A DNA stretch of 64,000 bases from Rhizobiales bacterium UBA1912 (GCA_002337455.1 DDGC01000023.1:31868-95867); one strand, 5' to 3'; positions 16,816 to 26,683 are shown, counted from the stretch's first letter. Notes: generated by a model from the sequence alone, not told the origin. A program made the numbers and translations.

Positions 16816-17091
16816 TCAGGCGGGGCGGGCGTAGCGCTGGCTTGCCTTCTCGCGTGCTTTGGCGGCAACGATTTCGCGGTTTTTAGGCGGCGCCTTTGTG
16901 TCCATGGCTGCCAGAAGTTTGCGCACGGATTTTTCGATCTCTTCCACAGCGTCATGGAACGCGGCTTCGTTGACCTGCGAGGGCCGTGTCGTCCCTGAGA
17001 TCTTGCGCACGAACTGCAGGGCGGCGTCGTGAATCTCGTTGCGAGTGGCTGGCGGTTCGAAGTTGAACAGCGGCTTGATGTTGCGGCACAT
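16816..17091 (-). CDS. DUF2277 family protein
   Basis: 91 residues starting at the characteristic MCRNIKPLFNFEPPATRNEI. The family also shows AALQFVRKISG and NEAAFHDAVEEIEKSVRKLL, both present. Small cytoplasmic helical protein of unknown function, common in Actinobacteria and Alphaproteobacteria. The ATG at 17091 has GGAGAG upstream; a start at 17157 would add an unrelated stretch. Confidence 0.85.
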   Translation of the reverse strand: MCRNIKPLFNFEPPATRNEIHDAALQFVRKISGTTRPSQVNEAAFHDAVEEIEKSVRKLLAAMDTKAPPKNREIVAAKAREKASQRYARPA

Positions 17092-17287
17092 GGGGCTCTC
17101 CTTCGCTGAAGGTCCAGTGTGGCACCGGGCCTGGGGCGATGCAACGCACGGCGCCAAGCGTTATCTGATGGTCGTTGTTGAGGTTGAGAGTAGAGGGGCT
17201 TTCGACCCCATTGCGGCTCGGCCCTGGCGGCTGCCAAAATTGGCCATGGGCGGCGCCACTGCCGCATGGCCACTTCACAATGGCAGA

Positions 17288-17998
17288 CTAAAGAAACGTC
17301 ACTTCGCCCGTGGCAATTTCGTAAACGCCTGCGACCGCACCAAGCGTGCCGGCAGCGGCGGCTCCAGACAGGATTGGGCCTTCGGACAGCGCTCGTGCGG
17401 CGTTGAGCCTGGCATTCTGGGCGGTGGCGGCGGCCAGAAGATCGTCCGGCGCATCGCCCATCACATCATAGACCGCCGGGCGAATGGCGTTGACGAGGCT
17501 GGGCAGATGGCCCGGCGGCAATTCACTGTCGGCAATCGACTTGATCGTCGCATCCACGGCACCGCATGCGGTGTGTCCGAGAACGACTATGGTCTTGATA
17601 CCCAGCACGGCCACACCGTATTCAAGCGTCGCCAGGCCCTCTTCGCTGATAAAATTGCCGGCTACGCGCACGACAAACAGTTCTCCCGGACCCTGATCGA
17701 AAATCAACTCCGGGGCCACGCGAGAATCTGAACAGCTGACAATGGCGGCAAAAGGCTGTTGCCCCTCGGCCCGGCTGGCACGCTCCAGCGAGTGGTCTGT
17801 ATTGATGGCTGCATTGGCAACATAGCGCGCATTGCCATCGACCAGACGCTGCAGCGCCTCTTCTGGTGAAACTGGGGCAACCGCACTGGCCTCTTGGGCG
17901 AAAGCCTGTGTGACCAGCGGGGCTGTTAGCGACAAAGCCAAGCCCCCTGCGATCAATCCTCGACGAGTCATGCTTGTAGATTTGCAATCTTCACACAT
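17288..17998 (-). CDS. Beta-class carbonic anhydrase with Tat signal
   Basis: 236 residues. Interconverts CO2 and bicarbonate, here probably in the periplasm. A twin-arginine signal MTRRGLIAGGLALSLTAP lies at residues 10-27, after a short Cys-containing leader (MCEDCKSTS) seen in other exported beta enzymes. The zinc ligands and catalytic dyad are in SCSDSR (Cys, Asp-Arg) and GHTACG (His, Cys). It has its own promoter region and no close operon partner. The 196-bp gap downstream of it to the DUF2277 gene holds no gene. Confidence 0.9.
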   Translation of the reverse strand: MCEDCKSTSMTRRGLIAGGLALSLTAPLVTQAFAQEASAVAPVSPEEALQRLVDGNARYVANAAINTDHSLERASRAEGQQPFAAIVSCSDSRVAPELIFDQGPGELFVVRVAGNFISEEGLATLEYGVAVLGIKTIVVLGHTACGAVDATIKSIADSELPPGHLPSLVNAIRPAVYDVMGDAPDDLLAAATAQNARLNAARALSEGPILSGAAAAGTLGAVAGVYEIATGEVTFL

Positions 17999-18078
17999 AC
18001 ATTTTTCCCAGTTTTACATAGAAGTATTCGGCTGAAGCAAAAAATTTGATTTCAAAAAGTAACGTTGAATAACTGCGC

Positions 18079-19293
18079 CTAAACAACATACTGCATATAT
18101 AGATGTTCCATTACCTCGCCCGCGGCAGCATTGGCCTCTGCGCCCGGAAAATTCGTTGTGACGACGATGGCAATGTCAGTTTCAGTATCGACGATAATCC
18201 TGGCCAGATTCATCGAATTGGATCCGTTATGGGTCAGCAGGGGCTTGCCGGCCCAGTCAAACGCCACGCTGCTCCAGCCCAACCCGTAGCCGCCCGTGCT
18301 CGGCGTGCCCGGCGGGGGATTTTCGCGCACGGGCGTTTGAACATGTACTGCCTGGATACGCTCCAGCGTCGCAGGGGTAACCAGTTGCGGACCGCGCCCG
18401 GCTTGCCCGGCGTTCCAGCCGGCCCATCTGGCATAATCGAGAATGGACATATGGGCATTTCCCGCTGGCCCCATCACGGGAGGGATGTCAGCGGCGGGAC
18501 CCCACAGCATGGCTGTGACTGAACCGTCCGCCTCGATGCGATGGCCGACGGCAGCGTCGATCAGCCCATAGGTGGACTGCGGGCCAAGCCCTGCGCTATC
18601 CATGCCAAGCGGCCAGAAAATGCGCTCGTACATGAGCGTCTCCCAAGGAGTGCCGCTCACCTTTTCAATCATCATGCCGGCAATCAGGTAGCCAAAATTC
18701 GAGTACTGAAAGGGCGAGGGGGCCGGGATGACCACTTCGTTGTGCTGCCAACTCGCGAGGACGTTGATGCGTTGCTGTACAGGGTTGTCGTCAAACACTG
18801 CATCGCTGAAATACAGGTCCATCATTTCCTCGGTGTCGCTCGGGATGCCGCTCGAGTGCGACAGCAATTGCTCCAGCGTGGCATTGGCCAGGCTCTGGCT
18901 CATCTCGGGGACGTCTTCACCCAGCACGTCGCCGACGCGCGAGTCCCAGGCCAGCCTGCCCTCCTCGACCAGCATTCCGGCCAAAGTCGCTGTCATCGAC
19001 TTGGTGTTGGAGCCGATATGGAAGCGGTCACTGATCGTGACAGGCAGAATTTGACCGTCAACGCGCGTTCCGGTCGCTGCAGCCGCCACCACAACGCCGT
19101 CTTTGACAACGGCGGCGGCCAACGCAGGTAGGCCGTACTCGGCTCGAACCCGATCCAGATAGTTATCCATGCTGGTGGCCTGGGCAGATGCCCCACCCGC
19201 CGACATCGCGACGACCACCCCGGCAACCATCACCCCAAGGGCAACGCCGATGCAGCTGTTACGGAATTCTGATAGTGCGGGACTTCCAAGCAT
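18079..19293 (-). CDS. Serine hydrolase of the class C beta-lactamase/penicillin-binding family
   Basis: 404 residues. A signal peptide or anchor (CIGVALGVMVAGVVVAMSAGGASAQA) is followed by a PF00144 domain. The catalytic Ser-x-x-Lys is SNTK in HIGSNTKSMTA, the Tyr motif is YSNFGY, and the third box reads HNGSN. The family includes DD-peptidases, esterases and class C beta-lactamases; the sequence alone does not choose between them. The ATG at 19293 is used. The AraC-family gene lies 167 bp upstream in the same direction and may control it. Confidence 0.85.
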   Translation of the reverse strand: MLGSPALSEFRNSCIGVALGVMVAGVVVAMSAGGASAQATSMDNYLDRVRAEYGLPALAAAVVKDGVVVAAAATGTRVDGQILPVTISDRFHIGSNTKSMTATLAGMLVEEGRLAWDSRVGDVLGEDVPEMSQSLANATLEQLLSHSSGIPSDTEEMMDLYFSDAVFDDNPVQQRINVLASWQHNEVVIPAPSPFQYSNFGYLIAGMMIEKVSGTPWETLMYERIFWPLGMDSAGLGPQSTYGLIDAAVGHRIEADGSVTAMLWGPAADIPPVMGPAGNAHMSILDYARWAGWNAGQAGRGPQLVTPATLERIQAVHVQTPVRENPPPGTPSTGGYGLGWSSVAFDWAGKPLLTHNGSNSMNLARIIVDTETDIAIVVTTNFPGAEANAAAGEVMEHLYMQYVV

Positions 19294-19460
19294 GGCAGCA
19301 GCGTCTCCCCTAGATGAACGGTGGGGCCGATAATGCGCTGGCGCCTCGATCCCCTCACCTCGACGCACGATACGCGACGGGCTTCCCGGTTACGCTAGGG
19401 TCGAAAAGACGGTGCTGCTATCCGGAATCCGCAAAAGTGACTTTAGAGCTGCATTGGGCG

Positions 19461-20474
19461 TCACATGCGCCTTGTCAGCGTCGCCCCCGGGGATTCCTCG
19501 AAAATCTGCTTGTAGTCGCCCGCGAAGCGGCCGAGATGCAGAAAACCGAATTGCATGGCAACCTGCGTCACTGTCGTGTCCTGGGGACCATTGGCGAGCA
19601 ATGTTGCGCGGACCTGGTTTAGCCTGCAGCGACGGAGATAGGCTTGCGGAGACATTCCGACATAGTCGTGAAAGGCATAGAGGAGCGCCCGCTCCGACAC
19701 GGCCAGTGACATGCAGATGTCGACGACAGTAGGCACGACATGGCCGGCCAATTGCTCTTCGACAAAGTCGCGAGCCAACCGACACGTGCGCAAGGCGCGA
19801 GACCGGGCCGCCAGGGGCAGGGAAATTGTACCATCGCCAGAGCCGGCGGCCGCGATACGCAACGCAGTCTGCAGGACAATGCCCTGCATGATTGTGGGGT
19901 CCAGCGTCTCGCCCCTTTTTGCAGCCGCTTCGGCGGTGCCAATACAGCAACCGAGAACTGTCTTGAGCTCAGCCAGTTGCGTTGACTGGAACTGGGACGC
20001 CCGTCGTGATGGGTGTTCCCACGCCCCTGGATTCAGCGCCTGGGCAGCGGCGACAAACTCTGACTGGGAAAAATTGACATAGGTGGTTTGCGTTCCTGCC
20101 GGCACGTGAATGTCGAATTCGGTTCGCTCCGGGATGAAGAAAACACTGTCCGCACTATCAGACGCATGGTCAGAAAGCCGGAATGCCGGGTCCTGCGTGC
20201 AGTAGGAGACCGTACAAAAATCTGCGGGGGTGATGCCCAGTTTCTGAACTGCTGCAAACTGATATTCCCGTACGATCTGCAGTCGCCCAAGGTCCAGGCT
20301 ATCCATCTGCGACAGGCGTTTGCCACGGCTTAGTTGGTAGCACTCCATGACAACCCAAGGCTGCATTGCAGCCTGTGCTGCAGCACTCTCGATGGTCGTC
20401 GAGCGCAAATCGACCACAACCGCAGGTAAGGCGCCTTCTTTGGCAGTCGCGACCTCTTTTTGCGCATCCAGCAT
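19461..20474 (-). CDS. AraC-family transcriptional regulator
   Basis: 337 residues. The C-terminal 100 residues carry the two AraC helix-turn-helix units: TVVDICMSLAVSERALLYAFHDYVGMSPQAYL, then TVTQVAMQFGFLHLGRFAGDYKQIFEESP. The N-terminal 200 residues look like the OxyR-type/AraC-binding-like sensing domain found in regulators such as AraC-like FeaR. The inducer is unknown. The ATG at 20474 is chosen over 20540. Codon use appears less GC-biased at third positions than in neighbouring core genes. Confidence 0.85.
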   Translation of the reverse strand: MLDAQKEVATAKEGALPAVVVDLRSTTIESAAAQAAMQPWVVMECYQLSRGKRLSQMDSLDLGRLQIVREYQFAAVQKLGITPADFCTVSYCTQDPAFRLSDHASDSADSVFFIPERTEFDIHVPAGTQTTYVNFSQSEFVAAAQALNPGAWEHPSRRASQFQSTQLAELKTVLGCCIGTAEAAAKRGETLDPTIMQGIVLQTALRIAAAGSGDGTISLPLAARSRALRTCRLARDFVEEQLAGHVVPTVVDICMSLAVSERALLYAFHDYVGMSPQAYLRRCRLNQVRATLLANGPQDTTVTQVAMQFGFLHLGRFAGDYKQIFEESPGATLTRRM

Positions 20475-20604
20475 TGTTGTCGTCTTCTCCCGCGCCGCTG
20501 CAACCGCATTGTGCCTGATACACCGGCTGGATGCGACCACAATTGGAACACGCGTCAGACGCAGGACCTGAGGCTATGCCACCCCGTTATCTTTGTGCCG
20601 GGGC

Positions 20605-21030
20605 CTAAAACCGCAGCACTTCGATGATGCGCTTGAGGGCTTTGCGCAGATGCTTGTGGCGTTTGTCGCCGAGGTCTTCGGCCAGGGCTTGTTCAAGGTT
20701 CGCCCAGTGATCCTCGATGGCCTTGCGCATGGCGTGACCCTGTTGGGACAGGCGGGCGCCGGGCTCCATTTCGGGGCCGACGGCGAGGCGCAAGAGCAGG
20801 TCGCGGTCTTCGAGGCGGGCCAGCCGTGCATCGAGCTGGTCTTGTGCAAGCCCGGTAAATTCGACAAGCGCCTCGGTGGTGGCTCCCGAAGGATCGGCAA
20901 GGCCGAGGAGGACCGCATCGTCACCTGCTTCCAGCCCGCGCGAGGCCAGCGGGGCGAGCAGGGCCTGCCGGGCCAGATGGCCCGCTTCGATGAGGCGGTA
21001 AAGAGTCGAGCCGGCGGCAGATTTGGACAT
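20605..21030 (-). CDS. MarR-like winged-helix regulator
   Basis: 141 residues. The layout is helical dimerisation arm (STLYRLIEAGHLARQAL), then a winged HTH (GATTEALVEFTGLAQDQLDARLARLEDRDLLLR, residues about 48-80), wing and C-terminal helix (AIEDHWANLEQAL), as in MarR proteins. The ATG at 21030 starts a conserved-looking MSKSAAG. It is divergent from the creatininase-like gene; the 132-bp shared region probably holds its operator. The ligand is unknown. Confidence 0.78.
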   Translation of the reverse strand: MSKSAAGSTLYRLIEAGHLARQALLAPLASRGLEAGDDAVLLGLADPSGATTEALVEFTGLAQDQLDARLARLEDRDLLLRLAVGPEMEPGARLSQQGHAMRKAIEDHWANLEQALAEDLGDKRHKHLRKALKRIIEVLRF

Positions 21031-21162
21031 GGATATTGATCTAGCCAAAACCGGGCCTCCCGTCGAATCGCCTTTGGCAGGAAAGTTAATCAGGGGCCGC
21101 ATTGCTTGTCCGCGCTCCTGGTGCGCTATAGGGTCGACATTCAAACTCTCCGGGGACGCGTA

Positions 21163-21966
21163 GTGCCGCTGACTTTCGTGAACGACATCGACGCGCTTGC
21201 CGGTGCGCGGGTGGACGAGGAGACAATCGCCATTCTGCCGGTCGCGGCAACCGAGGCGCATGGCCCCCATCTTCCCGTTTCGACCGATTGCGATATCGCC
21301 CAGGGCCACCTTAGCGCCCTCGCGCCCTATCTCTCCAGTCCAATCGATGCAGTGGTGCTGCCCGTCCAGCGCATAGGGGCCTCGCGCGAGCATTTGTGGG
21401 CGCAGGGGACGCAGAGCAGGGATGAGGGCGCACTGATCGCCGAGTGGTTCGAGGTTGCCGAACAATGGGCGAGGGCCGGCGGCAGGCGGCTGGTGATCGT
21501 ATCGAGCCATGGAGGCAATACGCCGGTGGTGGAGAGCGTCATCTTAAAGGCGCGGGCCGAACTTGGCATGCTTGCCGTCGGCACCGCCTGGCTGCGGTTC
21601 GGCATGCCCGAGGGGCTGTTTGACGATGACGAGCGGCGGTACGGCATCCATGGCGGGGCCATCGAAACGGCGCTGATGCTCCATTATTGTCCCGGCAAGG
21701 TGGATATGGGCGGGGCCGCAAATTTCGGGTCGGCGCTTGAAACAATCGAAGCGGGGATGACCCATCTTACTGCCTATGGACGGCACCGGTTCGGGTGGCT
21801 GAGTTCGGACCTCAATCCAAACGGGGTGGTGGGCGATGCCACCGTCGCGACTGCGGACAAAGGTGCCGTGCTTGCCGATCACATCCTTGAAGGTTTTGCA
21901 CAATTGCTTGACGATGTGGCCCGGTTCGACCTTTCTTGGCTCAAGGATTCGCAAAGGGAGCCTTAA
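21163..21966 (+). CDS. Creatininase-family amidohydrolase
   Basis: 267 residues from a GTG start at 21163. The metal-binding pattern of the creatininase/MftE family is complete: PVAATEAHGPHLPVSTDCD (Glu, His and Asp ligands), SSHGGNTP, and IHGGAIETALML with the later Glu. Members hydrolyse cyclic or linear amides (creatinine, formamidopyrimidines, mycofactocin precursor). The substrate here is unknown. The gene overlaps lysR downstream (TAATG), so the two are coupled, and it is divergent from the marR-like gene. Confidence 0.85.
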   Translation: MPLTFVNDIDALAGARVDEETIAILPVAATEAHGPHLPVSTDCDIAQGHLSALAPYLSSPIDAVVLPVQRIGASREHLWAQGTQSRDEGALIAEWFEVAEQWARAGGRRLVIVSSHGGNTPVVESVILKARAELGMLAVGTAWLRFGMPEGLFDDDERRYGIHGGAIETALMLHYCPGKVDMGGAANFGSALETIEAGMTHLTAYGRHRFGWLSSDLNPNGVVGDATVATADKGAVLADHILEGFAQLLDDVARFDLSWLKDSQREP

Positions 21967-22868
21967 TGAGCCAGGACCTTTCCCGCATCAGGGCGTTCGT
22001 GCAGGTGTTCGATGCCGGTGGCTTTTCGGCCGCTGCGCGCATTCACGGCCGGTCCAAGGCACTGCTGTCGAAATATGTCACCGACCTCGAGGATTATCTC
22101 GGGGTGCGGCTGATGAACCGTACGACGCGCAAGCTCAGCCTTACCGAAGCGGGGGAAGCCTATTATCGCGAGGTGCGCGAAATCCTCTCCCAGCTCGACG
22201 ATCTGGACGCCACGATCACCGAACAGACAGCGGCGCCGCGCGGGATCCTGCGGGTTTCCGCGCCGCGCAATTTCGGGGAATCGACGCTGCTCGAGCCGTT
22301 GTTCGAATTCACCCGCGCCCATCCTGACGTGACGCTCGATCTGCGGCTGGAAGACCGCATGGTCGATCTTGTGGAAGAAGGGATCGATGTGGCGCTGCGC
22401 ATTTCTCGCATGTCGGACACATCGCTGATCGCCCGAAAGATCGCGGAAACTTCGGTGGCCGTCTGTGCGACGCCGGAGGTCATCAAGGCCTATGGGGTGC
22501 CGCAATCGCCCGAAGCGCTCAAGGGCGTACCGTGTATCGTCGACACCAACATGACGGGCCAAGCCAATTGGCAGTTCGTCGAGGAGGGGCGGACCGTGGC
22601 TGTGCATGTGGACGGGCCGGTGCGGGTCAATTCTCCCGCCGGGGCTCTGGTTGCGGCACAAAAGGGCCTTGGTTTCGCGCTACTGCCCAGTTTTCTTGCC
22701 CATTCGGCGATCGAAGAGGGGGAACTGGTGCCGGTGCTGACCGAATATCTGCCGCAAAGGCCCTTCCTGCAGGCGGTCTATCCGCATCGCCGGCACCTGT
22801 CGGGCAAGGTTCGCGCGCTTATCGATTTCCTCGTCGAATGGTTTGAAACCCACCCGGTCAATTCCTGA
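21966..22868 (+). CDS. LysR-family transcriptional regulator
   Basis: 300 residues. The N-terminal HTH is standard (IRAFVQVFDAGGFSAAARIHGRSKALLSKYV, with RLMNRTTRKLSLTEAGEAYY after it), followed by a periplasmic-binding-like effector domain (RGILRVSAPRNFGE onward), as in the CrgA/AaeR-like branch. The start codon shares an A with the creatininase stop. It may regulate that gene. It is followed 4 bp later by the nickel exporter gene, which may be cotranscribed. Confidence 0.9.
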   Translation: MSQDLSRIRAFVQVFDAGGFSAAARIHGRSKALLSKYVTDLEDYLGVRLMNRTTRKLSLTEAGEAYYREVREILSQLDDLDATITEQTAAPRGILRVSAPRNFGESTLLEPLFEFTRAHPDVTLDLRLEDRMVDLVEEGIDVALRISRMSDTSLIARKIAETSVAVCATPEVIKAYGVPQSPEALKGVPCIVDTNMTGQANWQFVEEGRTVAVHVDGPVRVNSPAGALVAAQKGLGFALLPSFLAHSAIEEGELVPVLTEYLPQRPFLQAVYPHRRHLSGKVRALIDFLVEWFETHPVNS

Positions 22869-22872
22869 TTTC

Positions 22873-24465
22873 ATGACCCGCATTAACTTCAAAAAACTGG
22901 GCGCTGGCTGTCTTGTCGCGCTGATGGCCAGTGCCGGCCCGGCGCTGGCGCATCCCCATGTGTGGATCGACGCGGCGGGCGAAGTGCTGTTTGAGGATGG
23001 CGCTATCGTCGGCATGCGCCACCACTGGACGTTCGACGAGTATTTTTCCGCCTGGGCCATCCAGGGGCTCGACGCTGATGGCGATGGAGACCTGACGCCA
23101 GAGGAACTCCAGCCGCTGGCCGAGGAAAATATCGAGGGGCTCGATTTTTATTCCTACTACACGTTCGCCGATCCCGAGGGGCTCGATGGCCATGCGGCGG
23201 TGGCCGGTGCGGGCGATCCGTCCATGGTCTATGAAGACGGGCGGGTGACGCTCACGTTTTCGATGCAATTTGCCGAGCCCCAGACGGTGGGCGGCATCTA
23301 CGACATCGAGGTAGGTGACCCCGAATATTACGCGGCTTTTACGTTCCCCGAGGACGATTCGGTGACGCTGGAAGGAGCGCCGGAGCAGTGCAGCGTCGTC
23401 TCCAAGGAACCGCAGCCCATCGACCCCGAACTCGAGGAACAGCTGTGGATGCTGGGGCCGGACGTCACGGAAATTCCCGCCGATCTGCGCGAGGCGGCGC
23501 GGGCCATGGCCAATCTGGTCACAGTGACCTGCCCCGGCGGTGTGCCGGCGACGGCGCTCGATGCGATCGGGCAGGCGACGAGCCAGCGGCCGCCATCGCC
23601 CTTTTCAGCGCCGCCGCCCGAGACCTCGCTGGTCCCGACGCAGGGCGGATTTTTCGGCTGGGTGGGTGAACAGCAGCGGCGCTTTTACGGGACGATGACC
23701 TCGGCGCTCGGTGCATTGCGCACCGATGGCAATGCCTTCTGGCTGCTTGGGGGCCTGAGTTTTCTTTACGGCATCTTTCACGCCGCAGGGCCAGGGCACG
23801 GCAAGGTGGTGATCTCGTCGTACGTACTGGCCAATGAGCGCCAGTTGCGGCGGGGGATCGTTTTGAGTTTTCTTTCCGCCATGATGCAATCGGCGGTGGC
23901 CGTGGCGTTTGTTCTGGTCGCGGCTGGGGTGCTGCAACTGACTTCGATGGCCATGAGCCGAGCGGCGTGGTGGATGGAGATCATCTCATACGGCATGGTG
24001 GCGCTGCTGGGCGCCTGGCTGGCTGCGCGCAAGCTGGTGTTTCCCCACAGGCATCATCATGGGCATGCCGCCGACGGCGGCCATTCGCACGACCATGATC
24101 ACGATCACCACGATCACAGTTGCGAGCATCACGTGACGCCGCAACAGGCGCGGGGCGGGTGGAAGGAATCGCTGGGGGTGGTTGTTTCGGTCGGCTTGCG
24201 GCCGTGTTCGGGCGCGCTGGTGGTTCTGGTCTTTGCGCTCAGTCAGGGCGTTCTGGCGGCCGGTATTGCCGCGACGTTCCTCATGGGGCTGGGCACGGCG
24301 ATAACGGTGGCCGTACTCGCATCGCTGGCCGTGTATCTCAAGGGTGGTGCCTTGCGGCTCACCGGAAACGGCGCGGCAGGCGAAACCCTGGTCTGGTGGC
24401 TGGAGCTGGCCGGCGCCCTGCTGGTCATGGCGTTTGGCATGACCTTGCTGTTCGCTGCGATCTAG
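22873..24465 (+). CDS. DUF1007 - NicO/RcnA fusion, nickel/cobalt exporter
   Basis: 530 residues joining two proteins that are often separate. Residues 1-25 are a signal peptide; residues 26-200 are a DUF1007 periplasmic domain (AHPHVWIDAAGEVLFEDG). After a Pro-rich linker come six membrane helices of the NicO family (FHAAGPGHGKVVISSYVLANER, and VGLRPCSGALVVLVFALSQG). The cytoplasmic loop near 392-420 is very His-rich (HRHHHGHAADGGHSHDHDHD), typical for RcnA-like Ni/Co efflux. It probably exports Ni(II) or Co(II). The ATG at 22873 gives the signal peptide. Confidence 0.88.
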   Translation: MTRINFKKLGAGCLVALMASAGPALAHPHVWIDAAGEVLFEDGAIVGMRHHWTFDEYFSAWAIQGLDADGDGDLTPEELQPLAEENIEGLDFYSYYTFADPEGLDGHAAVAGAGDPSMVYEDGRVTLTFSMQFAEPQTVGGIYDIEVGDPEYYAAFTFPEDDSVTLEGAPEQCSVVSKEPQPIDPELEEQLWMLGPDVTEIPADLREAARAMANLVTVTCPGGVPATALDAIGQATSQRPPSPFSAPPPETSLVPTQGGFFGWVGEQQRRFYGTMTSALGALRTDGNAFWLLGGLSFLYGIFHAAGPGHGKVVISSYVLANERQLRRGIVLSFLSAMMQSAVAVAFVLVAAGVLQLTSMAMSRAAWWMEIISYGMVALLGAWLAARKLVFPHRHHHGHAADGGHSHDHDHDHHDHSCEHHVTPQQARGGWKESLGVVVSVGLRPCSGALVVLVFALSQGVLAAGIAATFLMGLGTAITVAVLASLAVYLKGGALRLTGNGAAGETLVWWLELAGALLVMAFGMTLLFAAI

Positions 24466-24598
24466 CCAGCGCGAACCGTCGTATTGAACGGTCAAATGGC
24501 CGCAGGTTTTCGCCAGAGTGTTGCCCCGGCAGGCTTTGGCGTTATTGTGCGGCCAACACGAAAAAAAGACCTCACAATCCGCACCTCCCAGGATCCCG

Positions 24599-25621
24599 AT
24601 GACCGCCCATCTGCCGCCCGATCACCCGCCCGTCAAATCGCGCAAAATCGGGGTTTTGCTGCTCAATCTGGGCACGCCCGACGGAACCGATTACTGGAGC
24701 GTGCGGCGCTATCTCAAGGAATTCCTCTCCGATCCGCGGGTGATCGAGACGCCCAAATGGCTGTGGTGGCCGATCCTGAACCTCGGGATACTCTCGTTCC
24801 GGCCGCAAAAGACCGGCGCCAATTACGCCAAGATCTGGGACAAGCGGACCAATGAGAGCCCGCTGCGGGTGATTACCCGCGGGCAGGCGGAAAAGCTGCA
24901 GCAGGCGATGGCCTCCGATGGGGTGATCGTCGAATACGGAATGCGTTACGGCAATCCCTCGACCGAAAGCGCCATCCAGAAGCTGCACGAGCAGGGGTGC
25001 GACAAGATATTGCTGTTCCCGCTCTATCCGCAGTATTCGGCGACCACGACCGCGACGGCGAACGACCAGGCATTCCGGGCGCTGGCCAGTATGCGCTGGC
25101 AGCCGGCGGTGCGGACCGTGCCGGCCTATTTCGGGGACGATGTCTATGTCGAGACGCTGGCCCGCTCGATCAAAGAGGGTGTCGAAAAGCTCGATTTCGA
25201 ACCCGATCTGGTGATCACCTCGTATCACGGCATGCCCAAATCCTATCTCGAAAAGGGCGACCCCTATCACTGCCATTGCCACAAGACGACGCGGCTGGTG
25301 CGTGAAAAGCTCGGGTGGCCGAAAGAGAAGATCATGCTGACCTTCCAGAGCCGGTTCGGGCCCACTGAATGGCTGCAGCCCTATACCGACGAGACGCTCA
25401 AGGCGTTGCCGGGCAAAGGGATCAAGAAGGTGGCCATTCTCGCTCCGGCGTTTTCGGCGGACTGCATCGAAACCCTCGAGGAAATCGCCATCGGGGGCGA
25501 GGAAGAGTTCATGCATGCAGGCGGGGAGCGGTATGCCTATATCCCGTGCCTCAACGATACGCCGGACGGCATGGCGATGATCGAAGCCGTGGTGCGCCGC
25601 GAGCTCTCGGGCTGGCTTTAG
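24599..25621 (+). CDS. hemH: Ferrochelatase
   Basis: 340 residues. Inserts Fe(II) into protoporphyrin IX, the last step of heme synthesis, at the inner face of the membrane. Diagnostic segments are GVLLLNLGTPD at the start, the catalytic His in SYHGMPKSYLEKGDPY (about residue 208), and the C-terminal PAFSADCIETLEEI. The ATG at 24599 is preferred; the frame is open further upstream without similarity. It is probably monocistronic. Confidence 0.96.
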   Translation: MTAHLPPDHPPVKSRKIGVLLLNLGTPDGTDYWSVRRYLKEFLSDPRVIETPKWLWWPILNLGILSFRPQKTGANYAKIWDKRTNESPLRVITRGQAEKLQQAMASDGVIVEYGMRYGNPSTESAIQKLHEQGCDKILLFPLYPQYSATTTATANDQAFRALASMRWQPAVRTVPAYFGDDVYVETLARSIKEGVEKLDFEPDLVITSYHGMPKSYLEKGDPYHCHCHKTTRLVREKLGWPKEKIMLTFQSRFGPTEWLQPYTDETLKALPGKGIKKVAILAPAFSADCIETLEEIAIGGEEEFMHAGGERYAYIPCLNDTPDGMAMIEAVVRRELSGWL

Positions 25622-25702
25622 GCGATTGTCACCGGTCTGACCCGACCGTAAAGTCCTTCCCGTGGGACCGGCCCCGAGTCGGGCAAGAGGGAAGGCAAAA
25701 CT

Positions 25703-26671
25703 ATGGACGGGTTTTCGATAGTCCTTATCGTCATCGGCATTCTGGCGGTGATGGTGCTGCTGGCCGGGGTCAAGACCGTGCCGCAGGGGCACAATTACAC
25801 GGTTGAGCGGTTCGGGCGCTACACCCGCACGCTCAAGCCGGGGCTCAATGTCATAATTCCGTTCATCGACGGGGTCGGGCGCAAGCTCAACATGATGGAG
25901 CAGGTGCTCGATGTGCCGCACCAGGAAGTCATCACTCGCGACAACGCTTCGATCACCGCCGATGGGGTGACGTTCTACCAGATCCTTGACGCGGCTCAGG
26001 CGGCCTATGAGATTTCCAATCTCGAACAGGGCGTGCTCAATTTGACCATGACCAATATCCGTTCGGTCATGGGCTCGCTCGATCTGGACGAACTGCTGTC
26101 GAACCGCGACGAGATCAATTCGCGCGTGTTGCGGGTCGTCGATGCGGCGGTGGCGCCCTGGGGGGTCAAGATCACCCGCATCGAGATCAAGGACATCGAG
26201 CCGCCGCGCGACCTCGTCGATGCCATGGGGCGGCAGATGAAGGCAGAGCGCGACCGGCGTGCGGTGATCCTTGAGGCCGAAGGGCAGCGGCAGGCGCAAA
26301 TTCTCAAGGCCGAGGGTGAAAAACAGGCCCAGGTTCTCGAGGCTGAGGGCCGGCGCGAAGCTGCGTTCCGCGATGCGGAGGCCCGCGAGCGGTCGGCGGA
26401 GGCTGAAGCCAAGGCTACTGAAATGGTCTCGGAAGCCATCGCCAAGGGCGATGTGCAGGCGATCAACTATTTTGTCGCCAACAATTACGTCAAGGCGCTC
26501 GAAAAGATCGCTTCGGCGCCCAACCAGAAGGTGCTCATGCTGCCGCTGGAGGCCGCCAATGTAATCGGCGCGCTGGGCGGGGTGGCCGAAATCGCCCGCG
26601 AGGCGTTCGGTGGCGAAGCGCCTCGGCGCAATGCGCCGGGCCGTCCGCCTTCGACGCGCAGCGAAATCTAG
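25703..26671 (+). CDS. qmcA: SPFH/stomatin-family membrane protease-associated protein (paraslipin)
   Basis: 322 residues. One N-terminal membrane helix (SIVLIVIGILAVMVLLAG) precedes an SPFH/Band 7 domain (VPQGHNYTVERFGRYTRTLKPGLNVIIPF) and a long charged coiled coil (about 175-250, EAEGQRQAQILKAEGEKQAQ). Forms large oligomers at the inner membrane that organise membrane domains or restrict FtsH-type proteases. Paired with nfeD 12 bp downstream, the usual two-gene arrangement. Confidence 0.92.
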   Translation: MDGFSIVLIVIGILAVMVLLAGVKTVPQGHNYTVERFGRYTRTLKPGLNVIIPFIDGVGRKLNMMEQVLDVPHQEVITRDNASITADGVTFYQILDAAQAAYEISNLEQGVLNLTMTNIRSVMGSLDLDELLSNRDEINSRVLRVVDAAVAPWGVKITRIEIKDIEPPRDLVDAMGRQMKAERDRRAVILEAEGQRQAQILKAEGEKQAQVLEAEGRREAAFRDAEARERSAEAEAKATEMVSEAIAKGDVQAINYFVANNYVKALEKIASAPNQKVLMLPLEAANVIGALGGVAEIAREAFGGEAPRRNAPGRPPSTRSEI

Positions 26672-26683
26672 GACACGGTAACC

